Below, piece by piece: positions 39,222 through 47,460 of a stretch of 64,000 bases of DNA. The translations under genes and the position numbers were made by a program. The notes under the pieces are model-generated. The model had not been told where the DNA came from. It did no database searches and worked only from the letters and a program-made list of their open reading frames with translations. Every line of letters starts with the position of its first letter. Position 1 is the first letter of the stretch. Origin of the DNA: Comamonadaceae bacterium (GTDB lineage: Bacteria; Pseudomonadota; Gammaproteobacteria; Burkholderiales; Burkholderiaceae_C); contig CANFOQ010000001.1 of assembly GCA_947448745.1 (NCBI GenBank), forward strand, positions 113,075-177,074, read 5' to 3'.

Positions 39222-39259
39222 TTTATTGTGATTGTTTAATCTATATTTGGGACAATAAA
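39222..39259. promoter_or_regulatory. inverted repeat in a divergent promoter region
   Basis: TTTATTGT (39222-39229) and ACAATAAA (39252-39259) are exact inverses 22 bases apart. The region also has a direct near-repeat of GATTGT-(GC)TTAATCTAT type at about 39193 and 39231. It lies between the membrane-protein and SDR starts and may hold their promoters. Confidence 0.35.
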
Positions 39260-39286
39260 AACGGAACTTCCTGCACAATGCCAGCC

Positions 39287-40048
39287 ATGAACCACACCCC
39301 TCCACCTACCGCCATCGTCACCGGGGCCGCTCGCGGCATCGGCCTGGCCACCACGCAGCTTTTCTTGGAAAAGGGCTACCAAGTGGCCATGGTCGACCGC
39401 GACACCGAGGAGTTGCAACGTGCCGCGCAAAGCCTGCAACACGTGTTGCCCGTGGACTGCGATGTGTCCGACGAACAGCAAGTCGCGGCGATGGTGCGCA
39501 CGGTGTTGGACTGGTCCGGGCGCATTGACACGCTGGTGAACAACGCGGGTGTGGCCGACTTTGGGCCGATTGAAGAAACCACCTTCGCGCGTTGGCAAAC
39601 CGTGATGCGCACCAACTTGGATGGCGTGTTTTTGTGCTCGCAAGCGGTCATTCCGGCGCTGCGCCAAAGCCAAGGCAGCATCGTCAACATCGCGTCCATC
39701 TCGGGCCTGCGTGCCTCCACCCTGCGCGTGGCCTACGGCACCTCCAAAGCCGCCGTCATCCAGCTCAGCAAACAACAAGCGGTGGAATTGGGCGAACACG
39801 GCATTCGGGTCAATTGCGTGGCGCCTGGCCCCGTGCGAACCAAGCTCGCCATGGCGGTGCACAGCCCGGAGATCATCAGCGCCTACCACGACGCCATCCC
39901 GCTCAACCGCTATGGCAGCGAGACTGAAATTGCGCGTGTGATTGTGTTTTTGGCCTCAGCCGAGGCCAGCTACCTGACTGGGCAGGTAGTGGCGGTGGAC
40001 GGCGGGTTTGAGGCGACGGGGGTGGGGTTGCCGGCGTTGAGAACATGA
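39287..40048 (+). CDS. SDR family oxidoreductase
   Basis: A 253-residue classical short-chain dehydrogenase: TGAARGIGLA at residues 12-21, NNAGVADFG, active-site serine in NIASISGLR, YGTSKAA, and a C-terminal LTGQVVAVDGGF. The pattern is that of FabG-like dehydrogenases with broad substrates. An in-frame ATG 9 bases upstream (39278) is an alternative start. No neighbouring gene points to a pathway. Confidence 0.9.
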   Translation: MNHTPPPTAIVTGAARGIGLATTQLFLEKGYQVAMVDRDTEELQRAAQSLQHVLPVDCDVSDEQQVAAMVRTVLDWSGRIDTLVNNAGVADFGPIEETTFARWQTVMRTNLDGVFLCSQAVIPALRQSQGSIVNIASISGLRASTLRVAYGTSKAAVIQLSKQQAVELGEHGIRVNCVAPGPVRTKLAMAVHSPEIISAYHDAIPLNRYGSETEIARVIVFLASAEASYLTGQVVAVDGGFEATGVGLPALRT

Positions 40049-40141
40049 CTTCAAACTTCCCGCTGCTTTAGGACGTCGAGCCTAGATTCACAGCTTTGTG
40101 AAGTAGTTCCCTTTTAACAAAAAATCACTCATTTCATTCTG

Positions 40142-40165
40142 CATTCATCTAGCATCAGATGAATG
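40142..40165. promoter_or_regulatory. perfect 9-bp inverted repeat over the toxin start, candidate operator
   Basis: CATTCATCT (40142-40150), a 6-base spacer and AGATGAATG (40157-40165) form a perfect dyad. Its right arm contains the toxin ATG (40163-40165). The form and place match autoregulatory operators bound by XRE-type antitoxins. Confidence 0.65.
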
Positions 40166-40660
40166 ACGACTCCTACGACTTGGACATTTCTTTGTTACCG
40201 CAACGGGTCGGGAAGAAACCAGATTTATCCTCAGCTGAGGGCGTTGTCCAAGCAGGGCACGATGAACCTGCGGCGAACCTTGGAACACCTGCGTGTCAAA
40301 CCGCCAAGCGCATGGGATCGACCACAAGCCAGCCCGATCGGAAATCACATATATGTGATACGCTTCAAAGACGAAAACCGCTCACAGCACCGGCTGTTTG
40401 GGCACCATGAATCTCTGTACGGCGAGTTTGTGATCACGCTTTACGGCTTGGAAAAGGATGGCAACTATGCGCCCCCAAATTACCTCACCACATGTCTTCG
40501 CAGGCAATGCGAATGTTTGGCCTACCCAGGAACGCACAAATGCGCTTGCCTGGAACACGGCGATGCCCTTTTCCCCAGCTGGCAACCTCACTTCAAGCCT
40601 GAGCCGCGACTGGATGCAAGACCGCGAAAGTCGTCAGGCCTACATGGTCGCAAGCGTTGA
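40163..40660 (+). CDS. HigB/RelE-superfamily toxin-like protein with cysteine-rich tail
   Basis: A 165-residue basic protein. The core (residues about 5-110) has the strand pattern of RelE/HigB mRNA interferases: WTFLCYRNGSGRNQIYPQL, then a helix, GNHIYVIRFKDENRSQHRLFG and FVITLYGLEKDG. Unlike standard members, it continues with CLRRQCECLAYPG and HKCACLEHG, a cluster of cysteines, and a basic tail. It precedes an XRE-type gene on an overlapping frame. The assignment rests on the fold-like pattern and the gene order; no catalytic residue is certain. The tail beyond residue about 135 could be an open-frame extension without function. Confidence 0.55.
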   Translation: MTTPTTWTFLCYRNGSGRNQIYPQLRALSKQGTMNLRRTLEHLRVKPPSAWDRPQASPIGNHIYVIRFKDENRSQHRLFGHHESLYGEFVITLYGLEKDGNYAPPNYLTTCLRRQCECLAYPGTHKCACLEHGDALFPSWQPHFKPEPRLDARPRKSSGLHGRKR

Positions 40661-40940
40661 ACAAGACATCGCTTGGCAAGTTCGCATCAACCGGGAGCGG
40701 CGTGGTTGGACACAATCCCAACTCGCCCAAAAGATTGGCACCAAACAGTCCGCCATTGCACGCATCGAAGACCCCACCTACGGCAAGGTGTCGCTGGTCA
40801 CCCTGACGAAACTGGCCGAGGTGTTCGATTGCGCTTTGATGCTGCGTTTGGTTGGTTTTGAAAAGTTCGCCGATGAAACAGAAGATCTGCGTGAAGACAG
40901 TCTCTTTGTCCAACCATTCGAGGAAGCCCATGGCCCATGA
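40563..40940 (+). CDS. XRE-family antitoxin-like transcriptional regulator (HigA-like)
   Basis: A protein of about 125 residues with a helix-turn-helix at residues about 40-95: INRERRGWTQSQLAQKIGTKQ and SAIARIEDPTYGKVSLVTL. SLSRDWMQDRESRQAYMVASVEQDIAWQ precedes it, as in antitoxins of this type. ATG 40563 gives a 98-base overlap with the toxin frame; ATG 40614 is the next choice and shortens the overlap. A toxin-first order with an XRE antitoxin is the HigBA arrangement. It probably binds the dyad at 40142-40165. Confidence 0.75.
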   Translation: MPFSPAGNLTSSLSRDWMQDRESRQAYMVASVEQDIAWQVRINRERRGWTQSQLAQKIGTKQSAIARIEDPTYGKVSLVTLTKLAEVFDCALMLRLVGFEKFADETEDLREDSLFVQPFEEAHGP

Positions 40941-41178
40941 CATGCAAGAAACCAATATTCAGCAAGCTTTGAACACGCCACACGGCTTGTTCGTGGTGGA
41001 TACCGTCTTGAAAACCAAGTCTGACGGCCAACAAGTGCAGCTGAGCTTAGGCTGGGAAGCGCCCAACCAAGCCATCAACCCGGTTGCAACGCTGGTCATG
41101 TCTTCAGACTTTGCGGCAGCGCTTGCAAAGGCCTTGGCAGCGGCTTCCAAACCACTCAAAAAAACGCTGAGAAATTAA
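40930..41178 (+). CDS. small protein of unknown function in the HigBA-like locus
   Basis: An 82-residue protein whose ATG overlaps the antitoxin end by 11 bases; ATG 40942 is a second choice. The predicted strands VQLSLGWEAP and a helix DFAAALAKALAAAS recall DUF3467-like proteins (a strand pair then a helix), but the resemblance is weak. Tight coupling argues for a third member of the locus. It is not recognised, and no function is assigned. Confidence 0.55.
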   Translation: MAHDMQETNIQQALNTPHGLFVVDTVLKTKSDGQQVQLSLGWEAPNQAINPVATLVMSSDFAAALAKALAAASKPLKKTLRN

Positions 41179-41263
41179 AGTTGGAACGATGTTCAAAGAC
41201 AGGGTATTGGGCTTTGCGCCAGCAGAGACTCCGGGCCGTTTGAGGCGGCGGGCCTGCAAGTGA

Positions 41264-43009
41264 TCAACCCTTGGGTGGTTTGACCCCTTGAAGGCTTGGC
41301 GTTTTCACAAGCTTAGCCCGCTCTTCTTCCCTCAACCGCAACACCCGCCTCTGCACCTTGCCCGTGGTGGTCATGGGCAAGGCCTCGATGAATTCAATTT
41401 CTTTCGGGTATTCGTAGGGTGCCAGCAGGCCGCGCACATGCTGTTGCAACTCAGCCACCAAACCATCTGACGGCTTAAAACCCGCCGCCAACACCACATA
41501 GGCTTTCACCACGTTGCCGCGCTCGGCGTCGGGCTTGGGCACGACGGCGGCGTTGGCCACAGCGGGGTGCTTCACCAAACAGTTTTCAATTTCGCTGGGG
41601 CCGATGCGGTACCCCGCCGACTTGAACACATCGTCGGCGCGGCCCTGGTACCAGAGGTAACCGTCGGCGTCGCGGGTGGCCAAGTCGCCAGTGCGGCACC
41701 AGTCGCCGCTGAATTTGGCGGCGGTGGCCTCGGGCTGGCCCCAGTAGCCCAGAAAAAAAATCGGGTCGGGGTTGCCGTGCACATCGAAACGGTGCAAAGC
41801 TACATCGCCGGGCACGCCCACAGCGCATTCTTCACCCTCCTCGTCAATCACCGCCACCCGATGCCCGGGGTAGGCGCGGCCCATGCTGCCGGGCTTGGCA
41901 GGCCAACCCACGCCGCTGTCGGTTTCGCCATTCATGGCGCAGTTGCCCACGATGTAGTTCACCTCGGTCTGGCCAAACATCTCGTTCACGGTCACGCCCA
42001 GCTCTTGTTGGCAGTAGTTGAAAACAGCGTCGCCCACCGCCTCACCGGCGCTCATGATGGCTTGCAAATCGAGTTGAAACCGCGTGCTGGGGTGCGGATA
42101 GGCTTTCATCATGGCCTTCAAAGCGGTGGGAAACAAAAACGTGTGGGTGACACGGTGTTGCTGCATCAGGCCAAAGGCCAGGTCGGCTGAAAACCGCCCC
42201 GCCCAAGCGACGATGGGCCGCCCGAAATACAGGCTGGGCAACAAGGCGTCCATCAGGCCGCCGGTCCAGGTCCAATCGGCGGGCGACCACATCACCGCAT
42301 GGCTGCCCAAGGGCAAGTCGTTGTCGTCTTCGGGTGACGGGCCGCTGGGCGCAAAACCAAACCAATTCTGGCTGCACACAAAACCACTCAGGTTGCCGAT
42401 CAATGCGCGGTGCGGAATCAGTGCGCCCTTGGGCGGGCCGGTGGTGCCGCTGGTGTAAATCAACACCGCGGGGTCGTTGGCCAAGGTGTCGGCCATGAGC
42501 CAAGCTTTGGCCTGCATGTGCCAGGGCATGTCGTCCACGTTCAACAGGGTTTGCAACGCGGGGCAGTCGGCTTGCAAGGCCTGCACCGTGGCGGCAGAAA
42601 CGTGGTCCACCACGGCCAACACGGCTTGCGCATCTTGCAAGCGAAACAACAAAGCCTCGGGGCCAAAAAGCTGTGACAAGGGCATGACCACCGCGCCCAT
42701 TTGCCACAGCGCCATGTAGGCCACCGCGGTTTCGAAACGCTGGGGCAGCACCACGGCCACGCGGTCGCCACGCTCCACGCCCAACGCGGCCAATTGCTGG
42801 CTCATGGCGTTGGCACCGGCTTGCAATTGGGCAAAGCTGTGTTGGCGTGCGGGGGCATCGGCTTGGTGGCTGATGACGGCCACGCCTTGGCCGTTGTCGT
42901 GCGTGGCCCAACGCTTGGCGCACAACTGCGCGATGTTCATTTGACGCGGGACCTGCCAGCGAAACTGCCGCAGCATGGCTGCGTGGTGGTCTAGAGCCTG
43001 GGGCTTCAT
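41264..43009 (-). CDS. AMP-binding acyl-CoA synthetase (ACS-like ligase)
   Basis: A 581-residue adenylate-forming ligase that would activate a carboxylic acid to its CoA thioester. Core motifs are LIYTSGTTGPPKGALIPH (P-loop), NEMFGQTEVNY, WCRTGDLATRDADGYLWYQGRADDV and the C-terminal lysine in TTTGKVQRRVLR. The sequence resembles acetyl-CoA and medium-chain acyl-CoA synthetases; the substrate is not fixed. The start at 43009 is only 13 bases from the divergent hydrolase start, so its promoter probably lies inside that gene, or translation begins at the ATG 33 bases downstream. Confidence 0.93.
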   Translation of the reverse strand: MKPQALDHHAAMLRQFRWQVPRQMNIAQLCAKRWATHDNGQGVAVISHQADAPARQHSFAQLQAGANAMSQQLAALGVERGDRVAVVLPQRFETAVAYMALWQMGAVVMPLSQLFGPEALLFRLQDAQAVLAVVDHVSAATVQALQADCPALQTLLNVDDMPWHMQAKAWLMADTLANDPAVLIYTSGTTGPPKGALIPHRALIGNLSGFVCSQNWFGFAPSGPSPEDDNDLPLGSHAVMWSPADWTWTGGLMDALLPSLYFGRPIVAWAGRFSADLAFGLMQQHRVTHTFLFPTALKAMMKAYPHPSTRFQLDLQAIMSAGEAVGDAVFNYCQQELGVTVNEMFGQTEVNYIVGNCAMNGETDSGVGWPAKPGSMGRAYPGHRVAVIDEEGEECAVGVPGDVALHRFDVHGNPDPIFFLGYWGQPEATAAKFSGDWCRTGDLATRDADGYLWYQGRADDVFKSAGYRIGPSEIENCLVKHPAVANAAVVPKPDAERGNVVKAYVVLAAGFKPSDGLVAELQQHVRGLLAPYEYPKEIEFIEALPMTTTGKVQRRVLRLREEERAKLVKTPSLQGVKPPKG

Positions 43010-43022
43010 GCGAGACGTCCTT

Positions 43023-43943
43023 ATGATCGACGGAATGTACCAAGTCCAACGCCAGGCCCTCAGCCGTTTTATTCCCCTGCGACACCTTCAATACCACGTG
43101 CGCGAATGGGGCACGCCGCAAGCCCACCAACCCACGCTCTTCATGGTGCACGGTTGGATGGATGTCGGGGCCTCGTTTCAATTCGTCATCGACGCCATGG
43201 CCGAGGACCGTCACATCGTGGTGCCCGATTGGCGCGGCTATGGCCTGACCCACCCCGGCGAGGTGGACAATTTTTGGTTTCCCGACTATTTGGCCGATCT
43301 GGATGCGCTGATCGACCACTACCAAGCAGAGGGCGAGATCGACCTGCTGGGCCACAGCATGGGCGGCAACGTGGTGATGCAATACGCGGGTATTCGGCCC
43401 ACGCGGATTCGCCGCCTCATCAACCTCGAAGGCTTTGGTTTGGCTGCCACCCAACCCGAGCAAGCCCCCACCCGCTATGCCCAATGGATGGACGAAATGA
43501 AAGCCTTGCGCGTGGGTGAAAAAGCCCTGCGCAGCTACCCCAGTGCCGACGCGGTAGCCCAGCGCTTGATGAAAACCAACCCGCGTTTGGACACGCACAA
43601 AGCCGCATGGCTGGCCCAGCATTGGGCCAAGCCCAACGCCCAAGGTGAGTGGGACATATTGGGTCACCCCGCCCACAAAGTGACGAACGCCAATTTGTTT
43701 CGGGTGGAAGAAATTTTGGCGATGTACGAGCGCATCACCGCACCGGTGCTGAACGTGGAAGCCAGCGACAACAGCTTGGACACTTGGTGGAAAGGCCGCT
43801 TCACGTTGGCCGAGTACCACGAGCGGATTCAGGCTGTGAAAAACCTGCGCACCGTGGTCATCGACAACGCTGGTCACATGATGCACCACGACCAACCCGC
43901 TTTGTTGGCACAGCACATTGAAGCGTTTTTGAACCAAGCATGA
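43023..43943 (+). CDS. alpha/beta-fold hydrolase
   Basis: A 306-residue alpha/beta hydrolase. The nucleophile elbow GHSMGGNVV, the oxyanion-hole region VHGWMDVGAS and a late histidine in DNAGHMMHHDQP make up the catalytic set; the acid is probably in NVEASDNSLD. It resembles esterases and epoxide-hydrolase-like enzymes. ATG 43023 has no clear ribosome site; ATG 43035 has GACGGA just upstream and may be the true start. The flavoprotein gene overlaps its end by 4 bases. Confidence 0.88.
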   Translation: MIDGMYQVQRQALSRFIPLRHLQYHVREWGTPQAHQPTLFMVHGWMDVGASFQFVIDAMAEDRHIVVPDWRGYGLTHPGEVDNFWFPDYLADLDALIDHYQAEGEIDLLGHSMGGNVVMQYAGIRPTRIRRLINLEGFGLAATQPEQAPTRYAQWMDEMKALRVGEKALRSYPSADAVAQRLMKTNPRLDTHKAAWLAQHWAKPNAQGEWDILGHPAHKVTNANLFRVEEILAMYERITAPVLNVEASDNSLDTWWKGRFTLAEYHERIQAVKNLRTVVIDNAGHMMHHDQPALLAQHIEAFLNQA

Positions 43944-45181
43944 CGCAAACCGATGTGCTGATCATCGGCGCGGGGGCCGCCGGTTTGTTTTGCGCGGGGG
44001 TGGCGGCGCAACAAGGTTTGCAGGTGCTGCTGCTGGACCACAGCACCAAGGTGGCTGAAAAAATCCGCATCTCGGGCGGCGGCCGCGCCAACTTCACCAA
44101 CAAAGACATCGACCCGCGTGCGCCGCATAAGCACTTTTTGGGCGAGAACCCGCAGTTCGCCCGCAGTGCCTTGAGCCGCTACACCGCCGCCGATTTCACC
44201 GCGCTCATGCACAAACACGGCATCGCTTTCCACGAAAAACACAAGGGCCAGTTGTTTTGTGACCGCAGTGCGCAAGACCTGATCGACATGCTGCTGCGCG
44301 AATGCGAAGCCGGTGCCATGGGTGGCAAAGTCACGCGTTGGCAACCATGCAGTCTGCAAAGCTTGCAGTTCAGCGATGCCACCGCCCATGGCTACACCGC
44401 GCAAACCAGCCAAGGCGAGGTGCACGCCAAGGCCGTGGTGGTGGCCACCGGCGGCCTCTCCATCCCGAAAATTGGCGCCACCGACCTGGGCTTTCGCTTG
44501 GCCCAGCAGTTTGGTTTGAACGTCGTGACGCCGCGTCCGGCCTTGGTGCCGCTCACCTTTAACGCCGCCGATTGGCAGCCCTTCGCGGCCTTGGCCGGTT
44601 TGTCCTTGCCCGTGGACATCAGCACCGGCAGCGGCAAGCACCGCCCTGTGTTCGAGGAGGATTTGTTGTTCACCCACCGCGGTTTGTCGGGACCGGCGGT
44701 GCTGCAAATATCAAGTTATTGGCAGCCTGGAACCCCCATTCAGCTGAATTTATTGCCCCAAACCGACTTGGACGAGGCCTTGCTGGCCGCCAAACAACAG
44801 TCTAAAAAGCAGTTGGCCAACGCCCTCACGGCCTGGCTGCCGCAGCGATTGGCCGACACCTGGGTGGCGCAAAACAGCGCCTGGCAACGCGCCCTGCCCG
44901 ACACACCGGACAAAGCCTTGCACCAGCTGGCGCAGGCCTTGAGCCAGTGGACCCTCACGCCTGCCGGCACCGAGGGCTATGCCAAAGCCGAGGTCACCGC
45001 GGGCGGCGTGGACACCAAAGCGCTGTCCCAGCAGAGCCTGGAATCGCGCCAGCCGGGGCTGTATTTCATTGGCGAAGTGGTCGACATCACCGGCTGGCTG
45101 GGCGGCTACAACTTCCAATGGGCCTGGTCCAGCGCCCATGCCTGTGCCTCGGCTTTGGCCCAGCGCCTTAAAACGCTATAA
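43940..45181 (+). CDS. NAD(P)/FAD-dependent oxidoreductase, HI0933/YhiN type
   Basis: A 413-residue flavoprotein of the HI0933-like family. The FAD-binding GxGxxG is in LIIGAGAAGLFCAG. The family motifs SGGGRANFTN, VVATGGLSIPKIGATDLGF and the C-terminal GLYFIGEVVDITGWLGGYNFQWAW are all present. The reaction is unknown. It follows the hydrolase with a 4-base overlap, so the two are co-expressed. A -10 box at its very end probably drives rpsU. Confidence 0.9.
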   Translation: MTQTDVLIIGAGAAGLFCAGVAAQQGLQVLLLDHSTKVAEKIRISGGGRANFTNKDIDPRAPHKHFLGENPQFARSALSRYTAADFTALMHKHGIAFHEKHKGQLFCDRSAQDLIDMLLRECEAGAMGGKVTRWQPCSLQSLQFSDATAHGYTAQTSQGEVHAKAVVVATGGLSIPKIGATDLGFRLAQQFGLNVVTPRPALVPLTFNAADWQPFAALAGLSLPVDISTGSGKHRPVFEEDLLFTHRGLSGPAVLQISSYWQPGTPIQLNLLPQTDLDEALLAAKQQSKKQLANALTAWLPQRLADTWVAQNSAWQRALPDTPDKALHQLAQALSQWTLTPAGTEGYAKAEVTAGGVDTKALSQQSLESRQPGLYFIGEVVDITGWLGGYNFQWAWSSAHACASALAQRLKTL

Positions 45182-45182
45182 T
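45155..45182 (+). promoter_or_regulatory. rpsU promoter
   Basis: A perfect TATAAT at 45177-45182 lies across the stop of the preceding gene, with TTGGCC (45155-45160) 16 bases upstream as a modest -35 match. The transcript would have a leader of about 115 bases before the rpsU ATG. Confidence 0.6.
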
Positions 45183-45302
45183 TTCGAGCTTGATTACGGC
45201 CACCCCCCGACAGCCACAACCCGTTGGGAACCACCGCCGCCACGGTTTTGAAGTCCGATCTTCTTCTTTTCCAAGGTGTGCACATTTTGAAAATTGTTGT
45301 CA

Positions 45303-45515
45303 ATGACCACCATCCGTGTAAAAGAAAACGAACCCTTTGACGTGGCCCTGCGCCGCTTCAAGCGCACCATCGAAAAATTGGGCTTGCTCACCGACTTGCG
45401 TGCCCGCGAGTTCTACGAGAAACCCACTGCCGAGCGCAAACGCAAAAAAGCAGCTGCCGTCAAACGCCACTACAAGCGCGTTCGCAGCATGCAGTTGCCC
45501 AAAAAACTGTACTGA
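45303..45515 (+). CDS. rpsU: 30S ribosomal protein S21
   Basis: A 70-residue basic protein, [19 protein letters not shown] to MQLPKKLY, matching bS21 along its length. It helps the small subunit engage messages. ATG 45303 is the family start; two TTG codons just upstream are in frame but not needed. yqeY follows after a hairpin, and dnaG does not follow as it does in the classical S21-primase-sigma operon. Confidence 0.97.
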
Positions 45516-45550
45516 TCCAGGCTCAAGCAATTGCTTGATCAGGCTCGCCC

Positions 45551-45573
45551 GGCCCGTCCGCGCGGGCCTTTTT
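45551..45573 (+). terminator. intrinsic terminator between rpsU and yqeY
   Basis: GGCCCG, a 6-base loop, CGGGCC (45551-45568) then five T. It would end or reduce rpsU transcription before yqeY, whose ATG is 17 bases further. Confidence 0.8.
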
Positions 45574-45589
45574 ACTTGAGGAGCACAGC

Positions 45590-46036
45590 ATGGCGCTGAA
45601 AGACCAAATCACCGAAGACATGAAAACCGCGATGCGGGCCAAGGACAGCGTGCGCTTGGGCACCATCCGCTTGCTGCAAGCGGCAATGAAGCAAAAAGAA
45701 GTGGACGAGCGCATTGAGCTTGACGATGTGGCGGTGATCGCCATCGTCGACAAACTCATCAAGCAGCGCAAAGACTCGGTGGCCGCCTACCTGAGCGCCC
45801 AACGCCAAGACCTGGCCGACGTGGAAACCGCTGAAATTGGCGTGCTCGAGGTGTATTTGCCAAAGCGACTGAGCGCCGAAGAAATCCAAGCCGAAGTTGC
45901 CGCCATCGTGGCCGAGGTGGGTGCGGCTGGCCCCGGCGACATGGGCAAGGTCATGGGCGCCGTGAAAACCCGTTTGGCTGGCAAAGCCGACATGGGCTTG
46001 GTGAGTGCCGCAGTGAAAGCTGCCTTGGCGGGTTGA
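45590..46036 (+). CDS. GatB/YqeY domain protein
   Basis: A 148-residue helical protein of the YqeY family, related to the tail domain of the amidotransferase subunit GatB. Typical parts are LKDQITEDMKTAMRAKD, LGTIRLLQAAMKQKEVD, LPKRLSAEEIQAEV and the end GKVMGAVKTRLAGKADMGLVS. A role in tRNA-dependent amidation is often proposed but not shown. The link to rpsU is widely conserved. AGGAG precedes the ATG. Confidence 0.93.
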   Translation: MALKDQITEDMKTAMRAKDSVRLGTIRLLQAAMKQKEVDERIELDDVAVIAIVDKLIKQRKDSVAAYLSAQRQDLADVETAEIGVLEVYLPKRLSAEEIQAEVAAIVAEVGAAGPGDMGKVMGAVKTRLAGKADMGLVSAAVKAALAG

Positions 46037-46048
46037 AAGCGCCGCTTG

Positions 46049-46073
46049 AAAAAGCCGCTTGACTTGGGCGGCT
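46049..46073 (-). terminator. intrinsic terminator of the glutamine synthetase gene
   Basis: On the minus strand AGCCGC, a 9-base loop, GCGGCT (46073 to 46053) then a run of T (46053-46049). It is placed 38 bases after the stop at 46111. Confidence 0.75.
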
Positions 46074-46110
46074 GTCGCCTGTCAGCTCTGCCCCTGAAGA
46101 CAAAGGTGTT

Positions 46111-47460
46111 TCAACACCAAGCGCCGTAGCGGCGGGTTTCCCAATCGGTCACAGCGGCCTGCCATTCCTGCCATTCCTGCTGTTTGACCGCCCCATACAC
46201 CTCTGAAAAAGCCGACCCCATGGCCTGGCGCAAGGCGTGGTCTTGGCCAAAGGCTTGCAGCGCTTGACCCAAATCGGCAGGCAAGCGGCGCAGTTGGTGC
46301 TGCTGTTGCTGTGCCACAGGCATGTCGTACAAATCCACGTCCATCGGCGCCGGTGGCGTCATGGCCCCGTCGATGCCCAACAGACCAGCACTCAGCGTGG
46401 CCGCCAAGGCGGCGTAGATATTCGCGCTGGGGTCGGGCAAGCGCCACTCCACCCGGCCGGCGACGCTGCGCACCAAGGCGGTTCGGTTGTTGTCGCCCCA
46501 AGCCATCAGGTTGGGCGACCAAGTGGTGCCTGATTGCGACTGGGAGGCCGCCAAGCGCTTGTAGCTGTTGACGCTGGGGGCACAAACCGCCGCCAAGGCG
46601 GGCGCATGGTGCAGCAAGCCCGCCACAAACTGCTGGCCTTGCAAAGACAAGCCATGCCGCCCAGACGCGTCGGCCAACACGGCACGGCCTTGGGCATCGG
46701 TGAGCGAGAGGTGAAAGTGCAAGCCGCTGCCCGGGGCATGGGCCAAGGGTTTGGGCATGCCTGAAAACACCATGCCGTGTTGTTCGGTGACGGCTTGCGC
46801 GGTCATCTTGAACAGCATGTAGCGGTCGGCCGCGGCCAACATCTCGTCAAAACCATAGTTCACTTCCCACTGGCCATTGGCGTCCTCGTGGTCGATTTGC
46901 AGCAGCTGAAAATCCAGCGCCTGCAGTTGGCTGCGCAGGCTCTCGAGCCAAGCAGCTTGGCGTTGCATCACCGCCAAGTCGTAGGACGGCTTGGCCTGCA
47001 CATCACTGGGGTCGGCCGGTTTCAAACCATCGGCCCTGTCCTTGTCAAACACAAAAAACTCGGGCTCGATGCCAACCCAGGCGGTCCAACCGCGTGCCTT
47101 CAAAGCACGCAACACCGAGGCCAATACTTGGCGCGAGCAGGTGTCAAGCGCCTGGCCACCGGCATAGCCACTGCACACCGCACGGGCCACACCCGGCCAC
47201 CAAGGCAGGGCTTGCAGACTGTGGGCTTCGATGCGGCCAAAGTATTCCGAGCGCGGCCCCATGCGCGGCAAGCCCGTGCCCCAAATCGAAGGTCCACTGA
47301 ACCCCGCGCCTTCATCGATGAGCTGCTGCACATGGGCCAAGGGCACCAATTTGCCTCGGGCCTGGCCCAGGATGTCGGTGAACTGCGCCAGCACCGAATG
47401 CACGCCTTGAGCGCGCAGTTGTTGCAAGCGTTCTTCCAATGAAAAAAGAGGGGTGGACAT
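46111..47460 (-). CDS. glutamine synthetase family protein, PuuA/GlnT-like
   Basis: A 449-residue member of the glutamine synthetase superfamily. Metal and substrate motifs are IEPEFFVFD, HEDANGQWEVNY, GSGLHFHLSLTD, NSYKRL and EWRLPDPSANIY. The length and motif spelling fit the non-GlnA branch (gamma-glutamyl-polyamine or methylamide ligases). The divergent PotG-like ATPase suggests that polyamine use is likely, which is inference. ATG 47460 is the family start. The open frame upstream covers 68 codons without resemblance. Confidence 0.88.
   Translation of the reverse strand: MSTPLFSLEERLQQLRAQGVHSVLAQFTDILGQARGKLVPLAHVQQLIDEGAGFSGPSIWGTGLPRMGPRSEYFGRIEAHSLQALPWWPGVARAVCSGYAGGQALDTCSRQVLASVLRALKARGWTAWVGIEPEFFVFDKDRADGLKPADPSDVQAKPSYDLAVMQRQAAWLESLRSQLQALDFQLLQIDHEDANGQWEVNYGFDEMLAAADRYMLFKMTAQAVTEQHGMVFSGMPKPLAHAPGSGLHFHLSLTDAQGRAVLADASGRHGLSLQGQQFVAGLLHHAPALAAVCAPSVNSYKRLAASQSQSGTTWSPNLMAWGDNNRTALVRSVAGRVEWRLPDPSANIYAALAATLSAGLLGIDGAMTPPAPMDVDLYDMPVAQQQQHQLRRLPADLGQALQAFGQDHALRQAMGSAFSEVYGAVKQQEWQEWQAAVTDWETRRYGAWC

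Noticed and set aside
41189..41263. 24-codon ORF after the third gene of the TA locus
   Set aside because: A short chance frame. A second frame there gives a different short peptide, and neither has a motif or tight coupling.
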